Made by a program: the position numbers and the translations under genes. From Rhodospirillales bacterium (lineage in GTDB: Bacteria; Pseudomonadota; Alphaproteobacteria; Reyranellales; Reyranellaceae): a stretch of 25,603 bases of DNA. Each line of letters begins with the position of its first letter. The first letter of the stretch is position 1. Shown in pieces: positions 1-7,862 of the stretch. The notes beneath the pieces are model-generated. The model saw only the letters and a list, made by a program, of their open reading frames with translations. It had not been told where the DNA came from and searched no databases. The DNA is taken from NCBI GenBank assembly GCA_013205335.1, contig JABMNB010000496.1, positions 1 through 25,603 on the forward strand. The letters run 5' to 3'.

Positions 1-933
1 CTCGTGCCACAGCGTCACGTTCTCCAGCGCCGGCACCACGGCGGCACGGACGACTCGGGCGAGGCCGGTCACGTTCTCGGTCAGGACCGGGTTGCGCTTG
101 TGCGGCATCGAGGACGAGCCCTTCTGGCCCGCCGAGAAGAATTCCTCGGCCTCGCGAACTTCGGTGCGCTGGAGGTGGCGGATCTCGGTGGCGAGGTTTT
201 CGATCGAGGAGGCGACGATGGCCAGCGCCGCAAAGAACGCCGCATGGCGGTCGCGCGGAATCACCTGCGTCGACACGGTCTCGGAGGCGAGGCCGAGTTT
301 CTGCGCCACGTGATCCTGTACCCGGGGATCGACCGAGGCGAAGGTGCCGACCGGGCCGGAGATCGCACAGGTCGCGATCTCGGCGCGCGCCGTCTCCAGC
401 CGCTTCCTGTTGCGCGCGAAGGCCGCGTAGTGGCCCGCGAGCTTGACGCCGAAGGTCGTGGGCTCGGCATGGATGCCGTGGCTGCGGCCGATGGTGACGG
501 TGTCCTTGTGCTCGAAGGCGCGCTTCTTCAGTGCCGCCAGCAGCTTGTCGGTGTCTTCCAGCAGCAGGTCGGCCGCCTGGGTGAGCTGGACCGCGAAGCT
601 GGTGTCGAGCACGTCGGACGAGGTCATACCCTGGTGCACGAAGCGCGACTCGGGGCCGATGAACTCGCCCAGCCATGTCAGGAAGGCGATTACGTCATGC
701 TTGGTTACGCGTTCGATGGCGTCGATCTTCTCGACATTGCCGGCCGGATCGGCTTTGAGCGCCGCCATCGCCTTGGCGCCGCCATCCCAGATCGCCTTGG
801 CAGCGGCCTTGGGAATAATGCCGATCTTCGCCATGCCGTCGCAGGCGTGCGCTTCGATCTCGAACCAGATGCGGAAGCGGTTTTCGGGAGTCCAGATGGC
901 CGCCATCTGCGGCCGCGAATAGCGCGGGATCAT
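1..933 (-). CDS. purB: Adenylosuccinate lyase, 5' part (runs off the window)
   Basis: Only the first 311 codons are present; the frame is open to base 1, so the last ~120 codons of a usual ~430-residue enzyme lie outside. PurB is a cytoplasmic homotetramer. It splits fumarate from SAICAR and from adenylosuccinate in purine synthesis. The N-terminus MIPRYSRPQMAAIW is typical of alphaproteobacterial PurB. Visible family blocks are RFVHQGMTSSDVLDTS (about residues 97-112), GRSHGIHAEPTTFG (149-162, with the two active-site-region histidines H152 and H155), and the fumarase/aspartase superfamily signature GSSSMPHKRNP (about 272-282, carrying the mobile catalytic serine loop). The start is the ATG complementary to 931-933. 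It is transcribed divergently from the HAD gene, about 50 bp away. No anomalies are seen in the part present. Confidence 0.96.
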   Translation of the reverse strand, partial: MIPRYSRPQMAAIWTPENRFRIWFEIEAHACDGMAKIGIIPKAAAKAIWDGGAKAMAALKADPAGNVEKIDAIERVTKHDVIAFLTWLGEFIGPESRFVHQGMTSSDVLDTSFAVQLTQAADLLLEDTDKLLAALKKRAFEHKDTVTIGRSHGIHAEPTTFGVKLAGHYAAFARNRKRLETARAEIATCAISGPVGTFASVDPRVQDHVAQKLGLASETVSTQVIPRDRHAAFFAALAIVASSIENLATEIRHLQRTEVREAEEFFSAGQKGSSSMPHKRNPVLTENVTGLARVVRAAVVPALENVTLWHE

Positions 934-986
934 GGCCGGGCTTTTAGCGCCGAAGGGGCCGCCGCGCCATGTTAGAAGTGCGCCCC

Positions 987-1784
987 ATGGAACCGCTCGA
1001 AAAGTGCCCCCGTGAGACCCTGGCCGCCGTGCGCGGCCTGCTGACCGACATCGATGACACCGTGTCCACCGACGGGACGCTGACAGCCGAGGCCTATGGC
1101 GCTCTGGAGGCGCTGAAGCGGGCCGGCCTCCTGGTCGTGCCGGTCACGGGACGGCCTGCCGGCTGGTGCGACCACATCGCGCGCTTCTGGCCGGTCGATG
1201 CCGTGGTCGGCGAGAATGGCGCCTTCTGGATGTGGCACGACCGCAGCGGCGGACGCCTGCGTACCCGCTTCATCCAGTCCGAGGCCGAGCGCGCCGAGGG
1301 CCGCCGTCGGCTGGAACTGGTGCGGACCCAGATGCTGCAGGAAGTGCCCGGCGCCGGCATCGCTTCGGACCAGCCCTATCGCATGGCCGACCTCGCCGTC
1401 GATTTCTGCGAGGACGTGCCGCCGCTGGCACCTGCCGACATCCGGCGCATCGTGGCGATCTTCGAGCGCCATGGTGCCCGGGCCAAGGTGAGTTCCATCC
1501 ACGTCAACGGCTGGTTCGGCGATTACGACAAGCTGACGACCAGCCGCGCAATGATGCAGGAACTGTTCGGCGTCGACCTGGCGGCCGAGAAGGCGCGCTA
1601 CGTGTTCTCGGGCGACTCGCCCAACGACGCGCCGATGTTCGGCTATTTCCCGAATGCCGTGGGCGTCGCCAACGTCGTGGACTTCGCCGACCAGCTGGAG
1701 CATCGGCCGCGCTGGATCACGGCAGGACGCTCGGGGGCGGGCTTCGTCGAGCTGGCGAGGGCGCTGCTGGCGGCGCGCGCCTGA
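987..1784 (+). CDS. HAD-superfamily phosphatase (Cof / sucrose-phosphatase-like, type IIB)
   Basis: This is a 265-residue HAD hydrolase with all four motifs: the nucleophile loop DIDDT (D21 nucleophile, D23 acid/base), motif II TGRP in VPVTGRPAGW, the motif III lysine in YDKLTTSRAM, and motif IV GDSPNDAPMF (about 209-218), which holds the Mg2+-binding aspartates. The large insert between motifs II and III fits the C2b cap of subfamily IIB (Cof, sucrose- and trehalose-phosphate phosphatases). The substrate cannot be read from the sequence; a sugar phosphate is the reasonable inference. I chose the ATG at 987 because AGAAG lies 8 nt upstream and it begins just before the conserved core. An in-frame ATG at 969 would add six residues. 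The 3' end converges on the secreted protein gene with a 2-bp gap. Confidence 0.85.
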   Translation: MEPLEKCPRETLAAVRGLLTDIDDTVSTDGTLTAEAYGALEALKRAGLLVVPVTGRPAGWCDHIARFWPVDAVVGENGAFWMWHDRSGGRLRTRFIQSEAERAEGRRRLELVRTQMLQEVPGAGIASDQPYRMADLAVDFCEDVPPLAPADIRRIVAIFERHGARAKVSSIHVNGWFGDYDKLTTSRAMMQELFGVDLAAEKARYVFSGDSPNDAPMFGYFPNAVGVANVVDFADQLEHRPRWITAGRSGAGFVELARALLAARA

Positions 1785-1786
1785 TC

Positions 1787-2437
1787 TCAGCGCGGCGCCA
1801 CGGGCGCCGGCGGTGGCGGCGGGCCGATCAGCAGCGACCCATAATGGGTGACGCTGTCGCCCTGGCTCCACACGCCGACGGGCCCGGCCTGGACCAGGGT
1901 GCGGTCGGTGACCCCGAACAGCGGCTTGCCGTCGAGCGCCACCTCGATGCGATCGTTGACGGCGATCACGCGCAGCGAATGCCATTGGCCGAGCGTCACC
2001 GGCGCCTCCTTGGATCCGAGCTGGCTGCGCTTGCCCTTGTCCATGCGGTAGAGGCGGACCGAGTTGTCGCGGGCATTGGCGCGCACGACGTAATAGTCAT
2101 TGGCGCTCTGGGCGCGGAACATGAAGCCCGCCACCTGATCGCGCGACCCCGAGACCGGCTTGAAGCGCAGGGTGGCGTCGAAGTCGCGGCCGGATGCCTG
2201 TTCGGAGATGCACAGCGGGAATCGCTGGTCGGTCGCGTCGGGCTCACTCTCGACCAGGGCCCAGCCGTTCGGCCCGTCGGGATCGGCGACGGCGCGCCAG
2301 TCGGGGGGACGGCCGATGCCGGTCTTGCCCTGGGTGCAGCCGACGCGGCCGTCGGGCGTGGTCAGCGGCACGGCAATTTGCGCCGCGGCGGGCAGAGCCG
2401 CGAAGAGGAGGGGAAGAAGAAAAAGGAACAAACGCAT
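1787..2437 (-). CDS. Secreted protein with a concanavalin A-like (DUF1080-type) jelly-roll domain
   Basis: This is a 216-residue exported protein. A Sec signal peptide is evident: MR, a hydrophobic run of Leu/Phe, then AALPAAAQ with likely cleavage near residue 19-20. The remainder is a beta-rich domain. The segments DFDATLRFKPVSG, AGFMFRAQSANDYYVVRANA, LYRMDKGKRSQLG, QWHSLRVIAVNDRIEVALDGKPLF and AGPVGVWSQGDS follow the strand order of the LamG/DUF1080 (3-keto-disaccharide hydrolase-like) fold. The C-terminus is a short Pro-rich tail (GPPPPPAPVAPR). The usual role is carbohydrate binding or hydrolysis in the periplasm, but no catalytic residues can be assigned, so the function stays unknown. 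It is convergent with the HAD gene and divergent from the FAH gene about 100 bp away. Confidence 0.8.
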   Translation of the reverse strand: MRLFLFLLPLLFAALPAAAQIAVPLTTPDGRVGCTQGKTGIGRPPDWRAVADPDGPNGWALVESEPDATDQRFPLCISEQASGRDFDATLRFKPVSGSRDQVAGFMFRAQSANDYYVVRANARDNSVRLYRMDKGKRSQLGSKEAPVTLGQWHSLRVIAVNDRIEVALDGKPLFGVTDRTLVQAGPVGVWSQGDSVTHYGSLLIGPPPPPAPVAPR

Positions 2438-2540
2438 CGGCGGAGATTAGCAAGAATTGCGTCACGCTTGACCGAAGAAGCGGGAGAGAGGAGTTTAAAC
2501 AGCGGCCGTATTTCGGACGAAATCTTCAAGAGGAAAACAC

Positions 2541-3413
2541 ATGCGTCTTTGCACCATCCTGAGCGGCGGCAAGCCCGCCGTCGGCGTCAAACTGGGCGAC
2601 GGCAAGATCGTCGATCTCAGCAAGCAGATGCCGCGTGGGCCGAAGTCGGTCGTCGAGATCCTGTCCGGCGGCAAGAAGGTCCAGCAGGCGGTGCTCAAGG
2701 CCTGCGCCAAGCCCAAGGCTGGCGCCACGATATCGGAGAAGTCGGCCAAGTACCTGACGCCCATCCCCAGCCCCGGCAAGATCCTCTGCATCGGCCTCAA
2801 CTACCGCAAGCACGCCGAGGAGACCGGCAGCCCGATCCCGACCTATCCGGTGGTGTTCACGCGCTTCAACAACACGCTGGTCCCGCACAAGGGCAAGATG
2901 CTGTCCACGACCCACTCCAAGGAATTCGACTGGGAAGCCGAGCTCACCATCGTGATCGGCAAGAAGTGCCGCAACGTGCCGAAGGAAAAGGCTCTCTCGG
3001 TGATCGCCGGCTATGCCTGCTTCAACGACGGCTCGATCCGCGACTGGCAGCGCAAGTCGGGTGGCCAGTTCACGCTGGGCAAGAACTTCGACGCCACCGG
3101 TGGCTTCGGCCCCGACATCGTCACCCCCGACGAGCTGCCCAAGGGCGCTGCGCCCCTGCGCATCATGACCCGCGTCAACGGCGTCACCATGCAGGACAGC
3201 AGTACCGACGACCTGATCTTCGACGTTCCGACCCTGGTGCATGAGCTCAGCAAGTGCATGACCCTCGATCCGGGTGACATCATCATCACCGGCACGCCTT
3301 CAGGCGTGGCGATGGCCCGCAAGCCGCAGCCCTGGCTGAAGCCGGGCGACGTCTGCGAGGTCGAGATCGAAGGCATCGGCGTGTTGAGCAACACGATTGC
3401 CCAGGGCGCGTAA
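2541..3413 (+). CDS. Fumarylacetoacetate hydrolase (FAH) family protein
   Basis: This 290-residue protein belongs to the FAH family, which cleaves C-C bonds or decarboxylates beta-keto or 2-oxo acids using a divalent metal. An N-terminal ~75-residue domain precedes the catalytic core, which opens at ILCIGLNYRKHAEE with the family histidine (H91). The metal ligands are visible as E132 and E134 in FDWEAELTIVIGK and D163 in FNDGSIRDWQ. The glycine-rich TGTPSGVA loop and a C-terminal GDVCEVEIEGIGVLSNT strand complete the fold. The start at 2541 has a good ribosome site (AGAGGAAAACAC ATG). The gene is monocistronic: an intrinsic terminator follows within about 30 bp. The substrate is unknown; 2-hydroxyhepta-2,4-diene-dioate isomerase and acylpyruvase are both common names in this family. 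Confidence 0.92.
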   Translation: MRLCTILSGGKPAVGVKLGDGKIVDLSKQMPRGPKSVVEILSGGKKVQQAVLKACAKPKAGATISEKSAKYLTPIPSPGKILCIGLNYRKHAEETGSPIPTYPVVFTRFNNTLVPHKGKMLSTTHSKEFDWEAELTIVIGKKCRNVPKEKALSVIAGYACFNDGSIRDWQRKSGGQFTLGKNFDATGGFGPDIVTPDELPKGAAPLRIMTRVNGVTMQDSSTDDLIFDVPTLVHELSKCMTLDPGDIIITGTPSGVAMARKPQPWLKPGDVCEVEIEGIGVLSNTIAQGA

Positions 3414-3442
3414 CGGCGCTCGGGCTTGGGCCTCTCAACGAC

Positions 3443-3474
3443 AAACGGCGGCTCCGCAAAGGGCCGCCGTTTTC
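3443..3474 (+). terminator. Rho-independent terminator after the FAH gene
   Basis: A perfect 10-bp stem (AAACGGCGGC at 3443-3452 pairing with GCCGCCGTTT at 3463-3472) encloses a 10-nt loop and ends in a short T run. It lies about 30 bp past the FAH stop codon, in the right orientation for it. The A-run on the 5' side could let it work in both directions. Confidence 0.85.
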
Positions 3475-3508
3475 ATTGGAGCGCCACCGCTCTTCTCACG
3501 TTCCGCGC

Positions 3509-3595
3509 CCCCGATAAGGGGAGAGGCTGGGTGAGGGGGCCTCGAAGGCTGATGCTGCGCGCAACCCACTCACCCAATCTCTCCCCCTATCGGGG
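3509..3595. repeat. Palindromic interspersed repeat (two ~27-nt arms)
   Basis: The arms at 3509-3535 and 3569-3595 are reverse complements at 24 of 27 positions. They start and end with CCCCGATAAGGGG / CCCCCTATCGGGG and share CTCACCCA and CTCTCCCC cores. The 33-nt spacer is not palindromic overall. It lies after the FAH terminator and just before the 3' end of the TetR gene, between convergent genes. Repeats with this 'CTCACCC...CTCTCCCC...CGGGG' wording are common as non-coding interspersed elements in proteobacterial genomes. No coding capacity is seen in 3475-3626. Confidence 0.75.
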
Positions 3596-3626
3596 TAGAG
3601 GAGTCTGAAAGAGTAGAGTGGATCTG

Positions 3627-4259
3627 CTACCGCCGAGGCAGCTTGTCGAGGCCGCCCAGCATCAGGTGCGTCGCGAACTCGGCGGCGGCGACGGGGTCGA
3701 CCGGGTCGCGGGCCACCATGACCATCGAGATCTCGAAGGCGATTCCGGCCATCGAGGCACTGAGATAGGAGACGTCGACGTTAGGCAGGATGCCCTGGGC
3801 GATGGCCGAGCGGATGTCGTCGTTCAGCGCGATGGCCAGCGCCCGCACGTCGGGTTTGTCGAGCAGGGTGCGCACGGCGGTGAAGCTCGACCGCCCCAGC
3901 GCCAGCAGCTCGGGATCCTCGGCCAGGAAGTTGAAATAGGCGGCGTAGTGCTGTCGCACGAACTCCTCGGCCGTGGTGGCGCGGGCGCGGCCATCGCGAT
4001 GGCGCTGCAGCAGCACGCTCGTCAGCTCGCCGACCACCGCCTCGAAGATCTCGTCCTTGTCCTTGAAGTAGTTGTAGAAGGTGCCCGAGGCGAGATCGGT
4101 GCGGCGCACGATGTCGCGCACGCTGGCCGCGCCATAGCCCATCTCGGCGAAAACGCCGCGTGCGGCCTTCAGGAGCGCCGTGCGGTTCTCCACCTTGTTC
4201 TGCTCGCGTCGGCCCGCCCGCTCGCCGCGCTGCTCCACTGTTGCCGCCCCGTTGTTCAT
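3627..4259 (-). CDS. TetR/AcrR-family transcriptional regulator
   Basis: This is a 210-residue repressor-type regulator. The N-terminal helix-turn-helix (about residues 24-72) reads ENRTALLKAARGVFAEMGYG, then SVRDIVRRTDLASGTFYNYF and KDKDEIFEAV, the classic TetR_N pattern with the recognition helix SGTFYNYF. The C-terminal two thirds is a helical ligand-binding and dimerisation region with no family-level match I recognise. It lies 13 bp downstream of the alpha/beta hydrolase gene on the same strand, so the two are likely co-transcribed. Control of the esterase operon, relieved by a small ester or acyl ligand, is the natural inference. It begins MNNGAATVEQ, a disordered tail before the HTH. 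Confidence 0.93.
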   Translation of the reverse strand: MNNGAATVEQRGERAGRREQNKVENRTALLKAARGVFAEMGYGAASVRDIVRRTDLASGTFYNYFKDKDEIFEAVVGELTSVLLQRHRDGRARATTAEEFVRQHYAAYFNFLAEDPELLALGRSSFTAVRTLLDKPDVRALAIALNDDIRSAIAQGILPNVDVSYLSASMAGIAFEISMVMVARDPVDPVAAAEFATHLMLGGLDKLPRR

Positions 4260-4272
4260 CTCTGGCGCTCCG

Positions 4273-5334
4273 TCATCGTCCGAGCTGCGCGAGTTCGTGA
4301 CGCAAGCCCGCGACCATGTCGTCCATCGCTCGTGCCGCCGCGTGCAGCGCGCCGCGCATGCCGACGAATCCGTGGATCAGCGTCTCGAACTCGCGATCGA
4401 TCACCTTCACACCCGCCGCGCGTAACCGCTCGCCATAGGCCTGGCCCTCGTCGCGCAATGGATCGAAGCCTGCGGTGAAGATCAGCGCCGGCGCCACGCC
4501 GCTGAGATCGGTGGCGCGCAGCGGCGAGGCGCGCGGATCGTCGATTTCACCGACATCGTTGAGATAGTGCGTGCGGAACCACGTCATGTCGGCCTCGGTC
4601 AGCACGAAGCTCTCGCCGCAGGTCCGGTGCGAATTGCTGTCGCCCGCCAAGTCGGTCGCGGGATAGATCAGCCATTGCAGGCAGGGTGGATGCGGTTCGT
4701 GGCGCATCGTCTGAGCAACCACGGCGGCCAGAGTTCCGCCGGCGGAGTCGCCGGCCACCACGACGCGGTCGGGATCGAGGCCGAGGGAGACGGCCTCACC
4801 GGCCAGCCAGCGGTAGGAAGAGAGGGCGTCGTCGATGGCGGCGGGAAACTTGTGCTCCGGCGCCAGCCGGTAATCGACGGCGACGACGGCACAGCCGGAG
4901 CGGGCGCAGAAATAGCGACAGGCGAGGTCGTAGCCTTCGAGGCTGCCGATTACCCAGCCACCACCATGGAAATAGAGAACCGTCGGCAGCAGGCGCGCCA
5001 CCGTGCCGGCCGGCCGGTAGATGCGGACGCGCATCGGGCCGACGGGACCGGGCAGGGTGCGGTCGACGATCTCGCTGACCGGCGCGGGCCTGCCGCCCAG
5101 CGACTGCATGAAGACGTCGTAATCCTCACGCGCCTCGGTCACGCTCATTGTCTGCATGCCGGGCTGGCCGCTATAGGCAAGCAGCTTCATGAACCACTGC
5201 GCGCGGCCGTCCAGGGTGCGCCCGTCGACCGCCACCGGCGGGCCGGCCAGGATGTTCACCCAGGAAATGGGCATGCGCAGCGCCAGACTGGCGACCTTGC
5301 CCCGAACCTCCCGCGTGATCTCCTTCATCGACAT
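4273..5334 (-). CDS. Alpha/beta hydrolase, hormone-sensitive-lipase (family IV) esterase
   Basis: This 353-residue protein has the full signature of HSL-type carboxylesterases. These are the oxyanion-hole motif HGGGW at 123-127, the nucleophile elbow GDSAGG with S197, D290 in TAGFDPLRDEG and H320 in LIHGFVGM. It also has the DYRLAPEHKFPAA block (154-166) found throughout the family. The N-terminal ~100 residues form the cap. The expected reaction is hydrolysis of short- to medium-chain esters in the cytoplasm; no signal peptide is seen. MSMKE offers two starts (5334 or 5328). It is the first gene of an operon with the TetR regulator and is divergent from the adenylate cyclase, with a 65-bp shared upstream region. 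Confidence 0.93.
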   Translation of the reverse strand: MSMKEITREVRGKVASLALRMPISWVNILAGPPVAVDGRTLDGRAQWFMKLLAYSGQPGMQTMSVTEAREDYDVFMQSLGGRPAPVSEIVDRTLPGPVGPMRVRIYRPAGTVARLLPTVLYFHGGGWVIGSLEGYDLACRYFCARSGCAVVAVDYRLAPEHKFPAAIDDALSSYRWLAGEAVSLGLDPDRVVVAGDSAGGTLAAVVAQTMRHEPHPPCLQWLIYPATDLAGDSNSHRTCGESFVLTEADMTWFRTHYLNDVGEIDDPRASPLRATDLSGVAPALIFTAGFDPLRDEGQAYGERLRAAGVKVIDREFETLIHGFVGMRGALHAAARAMDDMVAGLRHELAQLGR

Positions 5335-5399
5335 TGTTATTACCTAGCACCGCGCCCGCCCGTTGTGGAGCCCGCCGGCTCTGGCTAGTTTGATGCGAG

Positions 5400-6695
5400 A
5401 TGGTTGCCGCGGCGCCCGACTTCTTCGCAGACGCGCTCCGCCGCGAGATCATCCGCAGCGAGCAGCAGCGCATGCGCGCGCTCGCCATCTTCCTGGCCGT
5501 GCTGCTGTCGCTCACGTTCGCGGTCGCCAACTTCTTCCCCGACTACACCTCCCGCATGTTCGAGCGCGACGTGCCGGGCTGGCTCCCGCTGGTCGGCATC
5601 ACGCCGTTCCTTCTCTACGAACTGGGCTCGCTCACCATCCTTCGGTACCGGGCAGCACGGGACCTCGACTTCCCCAAGGTGGGGCGCTTCGGCAATGCCC
5701 TGATCGAAACGTCGCTGCCGGCCGCGGTCATCGTTACGCTGAGCCACTACATGGACCCGTTGCTGGTGTTCAGCTTCTGGCCGCCGCTGCTCTACTTCAT
5801 CTTCATCCTGCTCTCGACCTTGCGGCTCGATTTCTGGCTGTCGGTGTGGACTGGGGGCGTCGCCGCCCTGCAGCAGATGGTGCTGGTCTTGTGGCTGGTG
5901 CCGATCGAGCCCTGGGGCAACATCCCGCAGGAAACCCTGCTGTTCCATTTCAGCCGGACGCTCGTCCTGTTCGGCAGCGGCCTGGTGGCGGGCTTCGTCG
6001 CGACCAGCCTGCGCACCCAGTTCGAGAAGTCGGTGCGGGCCGTGGCAGCCCGCGACCGCGTCACCAACCTGTTCGGCCAGCATGTCTCGCCCGCGGTGGT
6101 CGACCGCTTGCTGGCGACGCGCACCGATCCCCCGAGCGAAATTCGCACGGTCTGCGTGCTGTTCCTCGACATTCGCGGGTTCACGGCGATGACGCGCAAA
6201 CGCTCGGCCGAGGAGACGGTGGCGCTGCTCAACGCCTTCTTTGCCGAAATGATCGACGTGGTGGACTGCAACAACGGCATCATCAACAAGTTCCTGGGCG
6301 ATGGATTTCTGGCCTTGTTCGGCGCGCCGCTCGATGACCCCTCGGCGGCGCGGCACGCGCTGGCGGCGGCGCGCGCAATAATCGACACGGTCGAGCGGTG
6401 GAACGATACGCATCCGGCCTGGGCGCTGAAGGTCGGCATCGGCATCCATCTCGGCGAGGCGGTGACGGGCACGGTGGGCTCGCCGCAGCGCAAGGAATAC
6501 ACGGTGATCGGCGACACGGTGAATCTCGCCGCCCGCCTCGAGCAGCTCACCAAGGATGTCGGCGCGCGGCTGCTGGTCTCCCAGTCGGTGCACGAGGCGA
6601 CCGCCGGAGACGGTACCGGCGACGGCGCGATCGATCTCGGCCCCGTCACCATCCGCGGCTACGAAGAAAAGGTGCGTGTATGGCGGATGGCTTGA
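5400..6695 (+). CDS. Membrane-anchored class III adenylate cyclase (six TM + CHD)
   Basis: This is a 431-residue cyclase. Hydrophobic segments at about 26-46, 62-81, 102-118, 121-141, 145-167 and 181-204 give a six-helix membrane domain. A linker (ARDRVTNLFGQHVSP, 217-231) leads into the class III catalytic domain. Metal-binding aspartates are D257 (FLDIRGF) and D301 (KFLGDGFLALFG). Substrate-reading residues are K297 and T368 (EYTVIGDTVN), with transition-state N375 and R379 (NLAARLE). The Lys/Thr pair points to ATP and class IIIb, a group often activated by bicarbonate. All catalytic residues for a homodimer are present, so an active enzyme making cAMP is expected. The membrane domain is not one I can name and may sense a membrane or external signal. 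Its 3' end overlaps the next gene by 16 bp. Confidence 0.92.
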   Translation: MVAAAPDFFADALRREIIRSEQQRMRALAIFLAVLLSLTFAVANFFPDYTSRMFERDVPGWLPLVGITPFLLYELGSLTILRYRAARDLDFPKVGRFGNALIETSLPAAVIVTLSHYMDPLLVFSFWPPLLYFIFILLSTLRLDFWLSVWTGGVAALQQMVLVLWLVPIEPWGNIPQETLLFHFSRTLVLFGSGLVAGFVATSLRTQFEKSVRAVAARDRVTNLFGQHVSPAVVDRLLATRTDPPSEIRTVCVLFLDIRGFTAMTRKRSAEETVALLNAFFAEMIDVVDCNNGIINKFLGDGFLALFGAPLDDPSAARHALAAARAIIDTVERWNDTHPAWALKVGIGIHLGEAVTGTVGSPQRKEYTVIGDTVNLAARLEQLTKDVGARLLVSQSVHEATAGDGTGDGAIDLGPVTIRGYEEKVRVWRMA

Positions 6696-7156
6696 CCTGG
6701 TATTTCGCCTACGGCTCCAACATGGATGCCGGGCGCCTGTTTGACCGGCGGCTGGCGCCACGGGGGGTGCCGCGCGGCCAACGTATCGCGGGCCGCCTCG
6801 ACGGCTGGCGACTGGCCTTCGACAAGCCCGAGCGCGACATGGGCGGCGGCGCGGCGGCCAACATCGTGCCGGCGGAGGGCGCGGTCGTGCACGGCACGCT
6901 GAATGCGCTGCCCGACGAGGGCTTCACGGTACTCGACATCTATGAGGGCGTCGCCGACGGCCACTACGAGCGACGCACGATCCGCGCGGTGCGCGGCGAT
7001 AGCGGCGAAGAGGTCGAGGCGATCGTCTATGTCGCCCTGATGCAGGGCGAGGGCCTGAAGCCGCAACGCGCCTATCTCGACTGCCTGCTCGCCGGCCGCG
7101 ATCTGCTGCCGCCCGACTACTGGGAACGGCTCGCCGCCACGCCGACGTTCGATTGA
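6680..7156 (+). CDS. Gamma-glutamylcyclotransferase-like (AIG2/GGCT fold) protein
   Basis: This 158-residue protein has the GGCT fold. The substrate-binding loop YFAYGSNM lies at residues 8-15, a catalytic-type glutamate (E89) sits in VLDIYEGV, and the C-terminal YLDCLLAGRDLLPPDYWERL helix pair is typical. Relatives release 5-oxoproline from gamma-glutamyl amines or peptides; the substrate here is not known. The frame is open further upstream inside the cyclase gene, but the first start that gives a normal N-terminus is the ATG at 6680, with AAAGGTG 6-8 nt before it. That start lies inside the cyclase reading frame (16-bp overlap, +1 relative frame), which suggests translational coupling. Confidence 0.87.
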   Translation: MADGLTWYFAYGSNMDAGRLFDRRLAPRGVPRGQRIAGRLDGWRLAFDKPERDMGGGAAANIVPAEGAVVHGTLNALPDEGFTVLDIYEGVADGHYERRTIRAVRGDSGEEVEAIVYVALMQGEGLKPQRAYLDCLLAGRDLLPPDYWERLAATPTFD

Positions 7157-7184
7157 TTTACGACGCAGCCGTCTCGGCGGTTCG

Positions 7185-7628
7185 CTAGGCCGGAACCTTC
7201 GGCTTGTCGGCCGTGATCTTGTTGCTCATCGGATCATAGCCCTCGAGTTCGGCCACGTCCTGCTCATGCCAAAAGTTGAGCTCGATCATCACGCCGTCGG
7301 GGTCGTGCACGAAGACCTGCTGCAGCGGACGCGCCGGCACCTTCTTGACCTCGAAGGGCAGATCGTCCTGCTTGATCTGGTCGAGGGTGCCGCGGATGTC
7401 GGCGCAGTTGATGGCGATATGGTCGATGGCGCCGCTGCCCTGGTCGGTGCGGCCGCTCTCGGAGATGAGATGCAGGATCGCCTTTTCGCCCGCGTACATC
7501 CAGGCGCCGGGGAACGGGAAGGGCGGCCGGTCGCCGTTGGTCAGGCCGACATAGCGCTCGTAAAAGCGCACGGTCGCCTCGAGGTCGTTGCAGTAGATGT
7601 TGTAGTGGTCGAGCGAGAGTGCAGGCAT
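7185..7628 (-). CDS. VOC-superfamily (glyoxalase/dioxygenase fold) protein
   Basis: This 147-residue protein contains one vicinal-oxygen-chelate domain (two beta-alpha-beta-beta-beta modules). Module one is LDHYNIYCNDLEATVRFYER...AILHLI and module two is IDHIAINCADIRGTLDQI...QVFVHDPDGVMIELNF. Candidate metal ligands are H8, H53, H70 and E116, the usual edge-strand positions. The phrase HDPDGVMIELNFW is diagnostic for the fold. A dioxygenase, isomerase or resistance role cannot be told apart by sequence. The ATG at 7628 follows a strong AGGAGGCATGC ribosome site. The gene converges with the GGCT-like gene across 28 bp. Confidence 0.9.
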   Translation of the reverse strand: MPALSLDHYNIYCNDLEATVRFYERYVGLTNGDRPPFPFPGAWMYAGEKAILHLISESGRTDQGSGAIDHIAINCADIRGTLDQIKQDDLPFEVKKVPARPLQQVFVHDPDGVMIELNFWHEQDVAELEGYDPMSNKITADKPKVPA

Positions 7629-7862
7629 GCATGCCTCCTACAGTTCTGAAAGCTTTGTCTCACTGACCAGCTTAGGCCGAATCGGGGAACGGGGAAACCG
7701 CTCCCGGATGGCTGAGGGCGACATTGGAGACGGTCGACGCACGGCGACGCGCGGGTCGTCATGGACGGCGCGCAGTTCGGCCGGGTGCTTGTCGGGTTCG
7801 TGGGTGAGGCGGGCCAGACGGTCGAGGAAGGCGAGATCGATCCGGGCTTCGGGCGGCGTCGC
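7629..7862. other. Degraded intergenic segment, no intact gene
   Basis: On the minus strand the frame continues for about 74 codons past the stop of the ArsR/AHSA1 remnant. It includes a protein-like stretch (RIDLAFLDRLARLTHEPDKH, then PAELRAVHDDPR) that runs into low-quality sequence and ends near the VOC ribosome site. It has no convincing start and I do not recognise it. The minus-strand promoter of the VOC gene should lie near 7640-7700. The overlapping plus-strand open frame looks like a GC-rich shadow. Confidence 0.4.

Noticed and set aside
1166..3244. A 692-codon plus-strand open frame
   Set aside because: It covers the HAD, jelly-roll and FAH genes in another frame, with Arg/Gly/Ala-rich translation and no motifs: a high-GC shadow.
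3509..3595. CRISPR or tRNA-like structure
   Set aside because: Only one inverted pair, no regularly spaced direct repeats, and no cloverleaf or anticodon stem.
6398..6679. Upstream extension of the GGCT-like gene
   Set aside because: It runs through the cyclase catalytic domain in another frame; the family N-terminus begins at the ATG at 6680.
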